The notes under the pieces: generated by a model
What the model was told of the DNA's origin: nothing
Seen by the model: the letters and a program-made list of their open reading frames with translations, nothing else
Databases searched by the model: none
Source: an uncultured Erysipelotrichaceae bacterium
Lineage (GTDB): Bacteria; Bacillota_I; Bacilli_A; Erysipelotrichales; Coprobacillaceae
DNA length: 34,470 nt
Assembly: GCA_951801965.1 (NCBI GenBank)
Contig: CATOPA010000004.1
Span: 1 to 34,470 of the forward strand
Reading direction: 5' to 3'
Translations under genes and position numbers: made by a program
In this document: one piece after another, positions 1 through 7,680 of the stretch
How positions within the stretch are numbered: position 1 is the first letter of the stretch
Layout of the letters: every line of letters starts with the position of its first letter

Positions 1-995
1 TCATTTGCATAATTTAATAAAATAGACAATGATAAAAGTATGTTCATAACAACAAATGATAACAAAGATAAGAGAATATCTAATACATTTTGTAATGATA
101 TTGACATCATGGCGAGAATCAAAATATCACTCACAATAAACAAAATAATGTTTTTCTTTAAAAGCATCAAATCACTTCTTAAAAGACCACAATAAATCAT
201 CTTTAATTTCTGATTAATCCATTTTATTTGAATATTTTCATTAAGCCACGGAATAAAAACACGATGAATACTTAAATATAATCCAATCATGCCAATAATT
301 GAATAAAAAAGAAGACTACTCAAATCATCTTTACTCATATAGAAAAGAAGAACGGGTCCAATAAACAAAAGAAGACTTATTATCTTTACAGCATGTATAG
401 GAATATTGAATTTATATAAAGTAGGTATTTTTAATACTATCTTTGTATGTTCATTGTCTAATAATGTTTTTATAGAACAACGATATGTATATCCTAAATT
501 CAAAATTGTACACCATATGATTTCAAACCCTAAAATAATAGTAGTCGATATCATTGCATCTAAACGTATAGATATATAGCCTTGTGAATGTAACACATTG
601 ATTAAAACCTCATTGATGAAAGGAATGGCTGCCAGTGAACAAAATATACCTATTGGTATTGCAAATATAAAGAGTATAAAAGTTTGAAATAAAAGATACT
701 GAACGATTTGTAAATAAGTTCCACCACTCATCAACATCACAGCAATTGCTTTTGATTTCTTTTTGACATAAAAATCATTTGCAAAGAAAATAACAATCAT
801 ACAAATAACCAAAACAATAATAGTAAGATTTGTAGCCATATTTTTTTGACTATGAATAAAAGTAACGCCTACCATATCAGAATAAGAAAGATGAAAGAAT
901 AAAAACATGAACATTGATGTTAAAACAAACGTAAACCAATAAAATAATGATCTTGAAAAATCATTTTTTATAGATTGAATAGCTGATAAAATCAT
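1..995 (-). CDS. ABC transporter permease, FtsX-like, partial (continues beyond left edge)
   Basis: Reverse strand reads openly from ATG at 995 (MILSAIQSIKNDFSRSLFYWFTFVLTSMFMFLFFHLSYSD...) to the window edge with several hydrophobic segments. Start codon abuts the stop of the ATPase gene (996). Missing from the ORF track because it is truncated. Confidence 0.8.
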   Translation of the reverse strand, partial: MILSAIQSIKNDFSRSLFYWFTFVLTSMFMFLFFHLSYSDMVGVTFIHSQKNMATNLTIIVLVICMIVIFFANDFYVKKKSKAIAVMLMSGGTYLQIVQYLLFQTFILFIFAIPIGIFCSLAAIPFINEVLINVLHSQGYISIRLDAMISTTIILGFEIIWCTILNLGYTYRCSIKTLLDNEHTKIVLKIPTLYKFNIPIHAVKIISLLLFIGPVLLFYMSKDDLSSLLFYSIIGMIGLYLSIHRVFIPWLNENIQIKWINQKLKMIYCGLLRSDLMLLKKNIILFIVSDILILAMMSISLQNVLDILLSLLSFVVMNILLSLSILLNYAN

Positions 996-1763
996 TTATT
1001 TTGAAATAAGCTTCTTAGATTCAGAAGAATTCAATTCAACAATTTTTTGAAAAAAATCTTCTTGATTTAATAGTTCACGTTTTATTGTTTCTTGAATTTT
1101 TCCATCTTTAATATAGATAAGACGAGAAGAATAAGAAGCAATCATTGGGTCATGAGTCACCATAATAATTGTAACTCCTTGTTCATTTAAGTATTTAAAA
1201 ATATTTAAAAGTTCTTGTGAATTAGCACTATCTAAATTTCCAGTTGGTTCATCAGCAATAATCATCTTTGGTCTTGCAATTAATGCACGACATATTGCAG
1301 CCCTTTGCTTTTGTCCACCAGAGCATTCATATGGATACTTTTTTAAAAGTTCAAAGATATTCATCTTTTTTGCTATATCTTCAACTCTTTGATGAATTTC
1401 TTCTCTTTTTATTTTTGCTAAGGACAATGGCATTGCAATATTCTCATAAAGTGTATGTGTATCAAGTAAATGGAAGTCTTGAAAAACAAAACCAAGATTT
1501 TTATATCTAAATCTACCAATTTCATTAGCTGACATTGTTTTCACTTCAACACCATCTATATAAACCAAACCTGAAGTTGGCATATCTATTGTTGATATAT
1601 TATTAATAAAGGTTGATTTTCCACTTCCACTCGGTCCCATAATACATATGAATTCTCCCTCTCTCACCTCAAAATCAATATCATGAAGTGCTTCAAATTC
1701 ATTTTGTGTATGTAAACCATAAACTTTTTTTAATTTTTTGACTTGCAAAATTATATCTTCCAT
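996..1763 (-). CDS. ABC transporter ATP-binding protein (MacB/LolD/BceA-like)
   Basis: Walker A GPSGSGKST, signature SGGQKQR, Walker B MIIADEPTGNLDS. ORF track starts at 1781, but the internal ATG at 1763 has a better RBS (AAAGAGATGAGAAG). Confidence 0.9.
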   Translation of the reverse strand: MEDIILQVKKLKKVYGLHTQNEFEALHDIDFEVREGEFICIMGPSGSGKSTFINNISTIDMPTSGLVYIDGVEVKTMSANEIGRFRYKNLGFVFQDFHLLDTHTLYENIAMPLSLAKIKREEIHQRVEDIAKKMNIFELLKKYPYECSGGQKQRAAICRALIARPKMIIADEPTGNLDSANSQELLNIFKYLNEQGVTIIMVTHDPMIASYSSRLIYIKDGKIQETIKRELLNQEDFFQKIVELNSSESKKLISK

Positions 1764-1787
1764 CTTCTCATCTCTTTTCATATAAAA

Positions 1788-1816
1788 AGTATAACAGGGA
1801 ATATTAAAAAGGTAAA
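1788..1816 (-). promoter_or_regulatory. Candidate promoter for the ABC operon: -35 TTTACC (1811-1816), -10 TATACT (1788-1793), 17 bp spacer
   Basis: Read on the reverse strand; spacing counted by eye. Confidence 0.55.
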
Positions 1817-1835
1817 CGATAATATTTACCTTTTT
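1806..1835. promoter_or_regulatory. 11 bp perfect inverted repeat AAAAAGGTAAA-N8-TTTACCTTTTT covering the -35 of the ABC promoter
   Basis: Directly visible; lies between divergent genes. Confidence 0.6.
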
Positions 1836-1837
1836 AT

Positions 1838-1888
1838 TTAGAGCAATATGTTCTAAATAACTTAAGAACGAATTGCTCTAATTATAAT
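1838..1888 (+). promoter_or_regulatory. Nested palindromic operator TTAGAGCAAT...ATTGCTCTAA (1838-1881) plus -10 TATAAT (1883-1888)
   Basis: 44 bp imperfect inverted repeat made of two smaller TTAGAgCAAT/TGTTCTAA-type half palindromes; near-copy at 2654-2704. Confidence 0.7.
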
Positions 1889-1906
1889 AGATTTGAGGTG
1901 ATCATT

Positions 1907-2107
1907 TTGAAACTAAAAAAATTAAAAGATCTTCGTGAAGACCATGACTATACTCAAGCAGAAGTTGCCAAAATGGTCAACATTACACAACGTTCTTACT
2001 CTCACTATGAAAATGGTGAAAGAAGTATCCCTTTAGAAGTCCTTGGTAGACTTGCTGATTTGTATAATGTTTCTGTTGATTATATCATGGATAGAGAAAC
2101 AAAATAG
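1907..2107 (+). CDS. XRE-family HTH regulator, small (copy 1)
   Basis: HTH pattern KLKDLREDHDYTQAEVAKMVNITQRSYSHYENGERSIPLEVLGRLADLYNVSVDYIM. RBS GAGGTGATC, likely TTG start at 1907 (ORF track gives GTG at 1898). Confidence 0.9.
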   Translation: MKLKKLKDLREDHDYTQAEVAKMVNITQRSYSHYENGERSIPLEVLGRLADLYNVSVDYIMDRETK

Positions 2108-2110
2108 CTT

Positions 2111-2596
2111 TTATATGCACACAAATTTACTCTCATACTCTTCTTTTTTCTTGATAAATTCTTGGGACAATTTCTTCATTTCTTTATAATAAATACTGTC
2201 TAAATAGACAAGACTCAAAATTCTAATTGCAACCAATACCAAGTCAATAATAACTGGTATAACAAAAACAATCAAATATAAATGACCCCACAATAAAAGA
2301 GTAGACATAGATAAACTAAAAACAATAAAACTCACACCAAAAAGCTGTTCTATATATGCTTCATTGATACAATCACACCAAAATTTTCTAAACCCATCAA
2401 ATCTCTTCATTGATAAAAGATTCTGATAAACAAATGTTGTCTTTTCATAAACATCAGGATAATATCTTTCATCCCAACTTGTAATATACACAGTTTCTGT
2501 TTTATTAACAGCCTCTGAAAAATGTTTAACCATTTTTTTATAAAGACAAACATTATTTTTTATATTTTCACTGTCTGTAAAAATAAAATTCTTCAT
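2111..2596 (-). CDS. Hypothetical membrane protein (two or more hydrophobic segments)
   Basis: ORF with hydrophobic stretch FSLSMSTLLLWGHLYLIVFVIPVIIDLVLVAIRILSLVYL; convergent with XRE copy 1 and divergent from XRE copy 2. Confidence 0.6.
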   Translation of the reverse strand: MKNFIFTDSENIKNNVCLYKKMVKHFSEAVNKTETVYITSWDERYYPDVYEKTTFVYQNLLSMKRFDGFRKFWCDCINEAYIEQLFGVSFIVFSLSMSTLLLWGHLYLIVFVIPVIIDLVLVAIRILSLVYLDSIYYKEMKKLSQEFIKKKEEYESKFVCI

Positions 2597-2653
2597 TCTT
2601 TCTAATAAAGTCTTTATAGCTTCATCCTCCTTTTCCTATCTCTCAATATTATT

Positions 2654-2704
2654 TTAGAGCAATTTGTTCTAAAAAACAATAGAACAATTCGTACTAATTA
2701 TAAT
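2654..2704 (+). promoter_or_regulatory. Second copy of nested operator TTAGAGCAATTTGTTCTAA...AGAACAATTCGTACTAA (2654-2697) plus TATAAT (2699-2704)
   Basis: Near-identical to 1838-1888 with the same offset to the -10. Confidence 0.7.
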
Positions 2705-2722
2705 ATTTTTGAGGTGATGAGA

Positions 2723-2923
2723 ATGCTATTAAAAAGACTCATTGATTTGCGTGAAAGTCAAAACTTAAAGCAAAAAGAAATTGCTGCTTTTATTAATATC
2801 AGTACCCGCTCATATTCTCACTATGAAAGAGGTGATAGGAGTATTCCCTTGGAAATACTTATTCGTCTTGCTGATTTCTATGATGTCTCTCTTGATTATA
2901 TCGTTGGTAGAAAAGACAAATAA
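2723..2923 (+). CDS. XRE-family HTH regulator, small (copy 2, paralog of copy 1)
   Basis: LLKRLIDLRESQNLKQKEIAAFINISTRSYSHYERGDRSIPLEILIRLADFYDVSLDYIVGRK; RBS GAGGTGATGAG, start ATG 2723. Confidence 0.9.
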   Translation: MLLKRLIDLRESQNLKQKEIAAFINISTRSYSHYERGDRSIPLEILIRLADFYDVSLDYIVGRKDK

Positions 2924-2949
2924 CTTTCATGAATATATTATCATAATAT

Positions 2950-2990
2950 TTGCTTATTGTAAATACATTTATTTTCAATAAGCAATTTTT
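2950..2990 (+). terminator. Intrinsic terminator after XRE copy 2
   Basis: TTGCTTATTG-N16-CAATAAGCAA followed by TTTTT. Confidence 0.8.
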
Positions 2991-3055
2991 AATACCTACT
3001 TACCATATTTTAACTTAATAATGATTTTTTAAGGTCCATTATTTTAAAATTGCCT

Positions 3056-3096
3056 AAAAAAAGAATATTATCTTTTTATAATTTCAGATAATATTC
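3056..3096 (-). terminator. Intrinsic terminator of the glycyl radical enzyme gene
   Basis: Perfect 11 bp stem GAATATTATCT/AGATAATATTC followed by T7 on the reverse strand. Confidence 0.85.
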
Positions 3097-3109
3097 CTTC
3101 CATATTGAA

Positions 3110-5521
3110 TTATAATGTTTGTTCTGTTCTTCCAATAATATCATCTTGTGTTGCTTTTGATAAAACATTAAAGAAAGCTGAATAACCTGCAACCCTTACA
3201 ATGAGATCTTTATGCTTCTCTGGATGCTTTTGGGCATCTATCAATGTATCACGAGAAACAACATTGTATTGAACATGGTATCCATCTAATCTATTGAAAA
3301 ATGTTTTAATCAGCATTTCTAATTTCTCTATATTTTCTTTGCGAGATAACATTTGTGGTGTCACTTTTTGATTCAACAAAACTCCACCAGTAATTTCATG
3401 AGTAGGTAACTTAGAGACTGACTTAAAGACTGCTGTTGGACCACTCTTATCCATAGAATGTACTGGTGAGCATCCTTCAGCAAGTGGTGTTCGCGCTTTA
3501 CGTCCATCTGGTGTTGCCATTGTTGTCATTCCTTGTCCGACATTTGCTGAAATAGATGATGTACCACCATAACGAATACCTCCAATAGGTCCTCTTTGGT
3601 GGCGAGTATTTGGATATTTTTTAATTTCATCAAGATAAACTTGATAGACATCAACAACCAACTGATCTACATAATCATTATCATTCCCATACTTTGGTGC
3701 TTCATGAATAAGCATGTGTTGAATGCGTTGAGATTCAACACTTGAAAAATCATCAAGCATAGCATTCCACAATTGTTGAGGTGTTATCTTCTTTTCTTCA
3801 TAAACAAGCTTTTTGATAGCAGCTAAACTATCTGCCATATTTGCTATACCAACTTGAAGACCAGAAATAAAGTCGTATATTGCGCCACCTTCTTTAAGTG
3901 TCTTTCCTCTGCCAATACAATCTTGTGTTAATGCTGAGCATAAAATATCTGGAACTTCTCTTTCTAATGCTAAATCAATAGCATTTTCAACAATAACACT
4001 CATTCGTGTTAAATGTCGGATTGCTTTTTCTATTGCTTGTGATAACTCTTCATATGACTTCATATCTTTAAAGTAGCCATTTCCATCAAAGAACTTTTTC
4101 CCACTTGTCATATCCACACCATTATTCATGACCATTAATAAGATTCTAGGGAAGTTCATATAACTCATACCAGTACATCTATATCCCCACTTCCCAGGAA
4201 CTGCTGTTTCAACACATCCTATAGCCGAATAATTATAAGCGTCTTCTTCTTTTACACCTTTTTCAATAAATGATGGAATAATAACCTCATCAGAATTAAA
4301 TGCAGGCATTCCTGTTCCTAGTTTCATAACTTCTATAGCTTCGTCCAAGAATTTTTTAGGCATGTTTTTATGATATCTTACTGTTAAATTAGGCTGTGGA
4401 AGTCTTGTTTGAGCAACTGATTTTAAAACTAAATATGATAATTCATTTGTTGCATCTTTTTTATCTGGTGTTTGTCCACCAATCGTTACATTTTGATACA
4501 TTGGACTTCCAGCACTACTTAATGTATGTGATTGACTACGCACCTTATTAATTGTTAATGTTTTGATCCATAAATTATTTAAAATATCTATAACTTCATC
4601 ATCATTAATTATTCCGTTTTCTTTATCATGTTTATAATAAGGATATATATATTGATCAAAACGCCCATATGATAAAGAATGACCATTAGATTCAATTTGC
4701 AAAATTAATTGTATAAACCACGTTGATTGAACTGCTTCTAAAAAACTTTCAGCTGGATAATAAGGGACTTTTTTACAAATACGACTGATTTCTAATAACT
4801 CTTTTTTTCTCTTATCATCAGCTTGATCAGCCATTTCTTTCGCTAACAAAGAAAAGCGTTCAGCATAAGTCTTCACTGCCTCAATAACAATCAGTACAGC
4901 TTTATAAAACTGATACTTATCAATATTTTCTGCCACACAAAGATCTAATTCAGACTTCAATTGAAGAACTCTTTCTTCATAACCTTTTAATCCTTTTTCT
5001 AAAACCTGTTGATAATCAACAGCAAGATGCGCATCTCCTGAATTTAATTTTCCTTCCATACCAAAAAATCCAGTTTCCATATAAACACTCACTTCATCAG
5101 GCAGCAATGCACCTCCCTTACTCCTTAAATTATTATTTTCCCAAAAAGGTGCAATACTTCTAAGCTCTTCTTTTGTCTTCTCAGTAATATAAAAAACATC
5201 TCCATCTCTTTTTTCAAACAAATCCAATTCATTCATGACAAATTCTAAAGTATATTCAGGAAATATAGGTGCATCTCGAGGTGATGATGCTTGGTTACCA
5301 ACAATCAAAGTTTCATCCTCAATATAAATAGACATCTTTTCCAAAACATTCTTCAACATCAAAGCACGTTTCATGACAACTGGCTGATCTTGATAGTTCT
5401 TGTATGCCTCTGTTACAAGCAATGCACGTTGTGCATCAATAAATGGTTTTTTATTTAATACTTTTTCTCTAAATTGATTCATTCTTGGTGATATTTTTCC
5501 AAAGTGTCCTGTGTTTTCCAT
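3110..5521 (-). CDS. Glycyl radical enzyme (PFL superfamily, non-PFL eliminase-type active site; substrate unknown)
   Basis: C-terminal glycyl radical motif RVAGYSAFF; single active-site Cys in IGCVE rather than the Cys-Cys of true PFL; ~800 aa. Confidence 0.93.
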   Translation of the reverse strand: MENTGHFGKISPRMNQFREKVLNKKPFIDAQRALLVTEAYKNYQDQPVVMKRALMLKNVLEKMSIYIEDETLIVGNQASSPRDAPIFPEYTLEFVMNELDLFEKRDGDVFYITEKTKEELRSIAPFWENNNLRSKGGALLPDEVSVYMETGFFGMEGKLNSGDAHLAVDYQQVLEKGLKGYEERVLQLKSELDLCVAENIDKYQFYKAVLIVIEAVKTYAERFSLLAKEMADQADDKRKKELLEISRICKKVPYYPAESFLEAVQSTWFIQLILQIESNGHSLSYGRFDQYIYPYYKHDKENGIINDDEVIDILNNLWIKTLTINKVRSQSHTLSSAGSPMYQNVTIGGQTPDKKDATNELSYLVLKSVAQTRLPQPNLTVRYHKNMPKKFLDEAIEVMKLGTGMPAFNSDEVIIPSFIEKGVKEEDAYNYSAIGCVETAVPGKWGYRCTGMSYMNFPRILLMVMNNGVDMTSGKKFFDGNGYFKDMKSYEELSQAIEKAIRHLTRMSVIVENAIDLALEREVPDILCSALTQDCIGRGKTLKEGGAIYDFISGLQVGIANMADSLAAIKKLVYEEKKITPQQLWNAMLDDFSSVESQRIQHMLIHEAPKYGNDNDYVDQLVVDVYQVYLDEIKKYPNTRHQRGPIGGIRYGGTSSISANVGQGMTTMATPDGRKARTPLAEGCSPVHSMDKSGPTAVFKSVSKLPTHEITGGVLLNQKVTPQMLSRKENIEKLEMLIKTFFNRLDGYHVQYNVVSRDTLIDAQKHPEKHKDLIVRVAGYSAFFNVLSKATQDDIIGRTEQTL

Positions 5522-5537
5522 AGTTTTCTCCTATCTA

Positions 5538-5549
5538 TTTCATTTGAAA
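5538..5549. promoter_or_regulatory. Candidate operator TTTCATTTGAAA (copy 1)
   Basis: TTTCA-N2-TGAAA palindrome; identical 12-mer at 5631-5642 in the same divergent intergenic region. Confidence 0.5.
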
Positions 5550-5630
5550 TAAAAATATATTTCATTTATACATATATTATATAATATTTTATATTAAAAT
5601 CAATTATTTTTCATAAAAAGTTTATTTTAC

Positions 5631-5642
5631 TTTCATTTGAAA
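5631..5642. promoter_or_regulatory. Candidate operator TTTCATTTGAAA (copy 2)
   Basis: Identical to 5538-5549. Confidence 0.5.
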
Positions 5643-5700
5643 CATATTTACTTTCATATTTAACTATGATAAGATATGATTAAAGCAAAGGAGATAATCT

Positions 5701-6591
5701 ATGAGTCAAGGAATCATATTTAATATTCAAAAATTTAGTCTTCACGATGGTCCTGGAATTAGGACAACTGTTTTTTTTAAAGGATGTCCTTTAAAATGTC
5801 AATGGTGTGCAAATCCAGAATCACAACTCAAAAGGATACAAATTTTACATGATCAAAAAAAGTGTGTTCATTGTTTATCATGTTTACAGGCATGTCCTCA
5901 TCAAGCAATAAAATTTATTGGTGATCATATTCAATTTCATGACTGTCATGGTTGCCTTCAATGTCTTCAACATTGTCCACAAAATGCGCTCTCTTTTGAA
6001 GGAGAATACAAAAGTGTTCAAGAGGTTGTAGATATTTGTTTACAAGATCAAGATTTTTATGAAGAATCGCATGGTGGTGTGACTTTTTCTGGTGGAGAAG
6101 CCATGAGTCAACCTGATTTTGCTAAGGAACTTGTTTATGCCTTAAAGAAACATCATCTTCATGTTGCCATTGAAACAACTGGATATGCTAAAGAAGAGAT
6201 TTTTTGTGAGTTAGCACCTCTGTTTGATTTGTTATTGTTTGATGTTAAGCATTATGATACACAAAAACATTATGAAGGAACAGGTGTATATCATGAACTT
6301 ATTATAAAAAATTTAAAATGGGCTATTGCTCATCACATTGAAGTCCTTGTCAGAATTCCTGTGATTCCTGGATTTAATGCAGCTATAGAAGATGCTTATG
6401 GCTTTGCGGACTTATTAAAAAACCTTCACATTTCAAAAGTTCAGCTTTTACCTTTTCACCAATTTGGCGAAAAAAAATATGAACTTCTTCATAAGGATTA
6501 TGCTTATAAAAATAAAAAAGCCCTCTATCCAGAGGACCTTAAAGATTATCAGCAGATATTTATAAATAAAGGTCTTGATTGTTTCTTTTAA
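5701..6591 (+). CDS. Glycyl radical enzyme activating enzyme (radical SAM, with two extra ferredoxin-like 4Fe-4S motifs)
   Basis: HDGPGIRTTVFFKGCPLKCQWCANPESQ, CVHCLSCLQACP, CHGCLQCLQHCP, FSGGEAMSQ; RBS AAAGGAG. Confidence 0.93.
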   Translation: MSQGIIFNIQKFSLHDGPGIRTTVFFKGCPLKCQWCANPESQLKRIQILHDQKKCVHCLSCLQACPHQAIKFIGDHIQFHDCHGCLQCLQHCPQNALSFEGEYKSVQEVVDICLQDQDFYEESHGGVTFSGGEAMSQPDFAKELVYALKKHHLHVAIETTGYAKEEIFCELAPLFDLLLFDVKHYDTQKHYEGTGVYHELIIKNLKWAIAHHIEVLVRIPVIPGFNAAIEDAYGFADLLKNLHISKVQLLPFHQFGEKKYELLHKDYAYKNKKALYPEDLKDYQQIFINKGLDCFF

Positions 6592-6615
6592 AGTCATCAA
6601 GACTTTTATTTTATT
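6572..6615 (+). terminator. Intrinsic terminator of the activase gene
   Basis: GTCTTGAT...ATCAAGAC followed by a T-rich tract. Confidence 0.65.
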
Positions 6616-7358
6616 TTTTTAACTTGCACGTTTTTCTCTTGTAAATAAACCTCACATTCATAAGGAATACCTTCATCAGTAATCACTTGTGAAATCATTT
6701 GTGTTGGTAATAAATTAACTAATCCAACATGATTAAATTTACTAGACTCACTCACAACAATGACATTTCGTGACTGTTTTGCCATATCTCTTACTGTTTG
6801 AGCCCTCATAAAATCATTTCCAGTAAATCCAGATTCAATAGAAAATCCGTCTGTTCCTATAAAAAACTTATCTACAAAGAAATTTTCTACACACTTTCTT
6901 GTCATAGGTCCAACCATAACCTGAGATTCATTTTGATACTCTCCACCCAAAAGAATCACTTTGACTTTTTCTTTACATACAAAATTAGCAATAAAGGCTG
7001 AATTCGTGATAATCGTGATATCTTTTTTTGTCTGTGCTATTTCTAATGCTAGCAAAGCACAGCAAGAGCCAGATTCAATCATCATTGTTTCTCCATCTTC
7101 TATAAGCATGGATGCCATTTTTGCAAGATGTAATTTCATATCATAATGATAAGCAAGTCTATTATTCATATTATCACTTGATTTTAATGCCGCAAATCCA
7201 TGTTCTCTTTTAATTAATTCTTTACTTTCTAGATAATCTAAATCTTTTCTAATTGTTACTTGAGATACCTCAAGCATCGAAGAAAGTTTAGCAACTTCTA
7301 CCTTTTTTTGTTCTGTTAATATTTCTAATATTTTTGTATGTCTTTGTGCAATTTTCAT
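6606..7358 (-). CDS. DeoR-family transcriptional regulator
   Basis: N-terminal wHTH (RHTKILEILTEQKKVEVAKLSSMLEVSQVTIRKDLDYLESKELIKREHGFA) and DeoR C-terminal sensor pattern. Start moved to ATG 7358 (MKIAQRHTK), RBS AAAGAGAT. Confidence 0.9.
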   Translation of the reverse strand: MKIAQRHTKILEILTEQKKVEVAKLSSMLEVSQVTIRKDLDYLESKELIKREHGFAALKSSDNMNNRLAYHYDMKLHLAKMASMLIEDGETMMIESGSCCALLALEIAQTKKDITIITNSAFIANFVCKEKVKVILLGGEYQNESQVMVGPMTRKCVENFFVDKFFIGTDGFSIESGFTGNDFMRAQTVRDMAKQSRNVIVVSESSKFNHVGLVNLLPTQMISQVITDEGIPYECEVYLQEKNVQVKKIK

Positions 7359-7447
7359 TGTATCATCTCTTTTCATTTACTACATTATCACACAGATATT
7401 CTAAATGCAACGAAAAATTCTTTTAAGTAAATGTGTTTTTCTACCAT

Positions 7448-7478
7448 TAAAAAAGAGAAGCATTTTATATTTTACTTC
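7448..7478 (-). terminator. Probable terminator of the feo operon
   Basis: 6 bp stem (with G-T pair) followed by a T-run on the reverse strand. Confidence 0.5.
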
Positions 7479-7659
7479 CCTTTTTATGTTTGTAATCTTC
7501 AAATAAACTTTGAGAGTGATGACATAATGAATTCCCACAGCCTTCACAATGTCCACCACATGATGATTTTCCTTCTTTTTTATCACGAATCATTGTACGT
7601 AAAGAACAGGCAACAATCCCTATCACAATAAAAAGTACAATTGCTGTTGAAAAATTCAT
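7465..7659 (-). CDS. FeoB-associated Cys-rich membrane protein
   Basis: One TM segment followed by SSCGGHCEGCGNSLCHH, directly downstream of feoB. Confidence 0.85.
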   Translation of the reverse strand: MNFSTAIVLFIVIGIVACSLRTMIRDKKEGKSSCGGHCEGCGNSLCHHSQSLFEDYKHKKGSKI

Positions 7660-7680
7660 AATTCTCCCTCCTCGTTTTCA

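Noticed and set aside
3110-5521. Annotation as pyruvate formate-lyase (pflB)
   Set aside because: Active site is a single Cys in GCVE rather than Cys-Cys, and the activase has extra ferredoxin-like clusters; an eliminase-type GRE is more likely.
7401-7586. 61 aa minus-strand ORF downstream of feoB (and plus-strand 7431-7631)
   Set aside because: Overlaps the FeoB-associated Cys-rich protein and the operon terminator; no recognisable domain.
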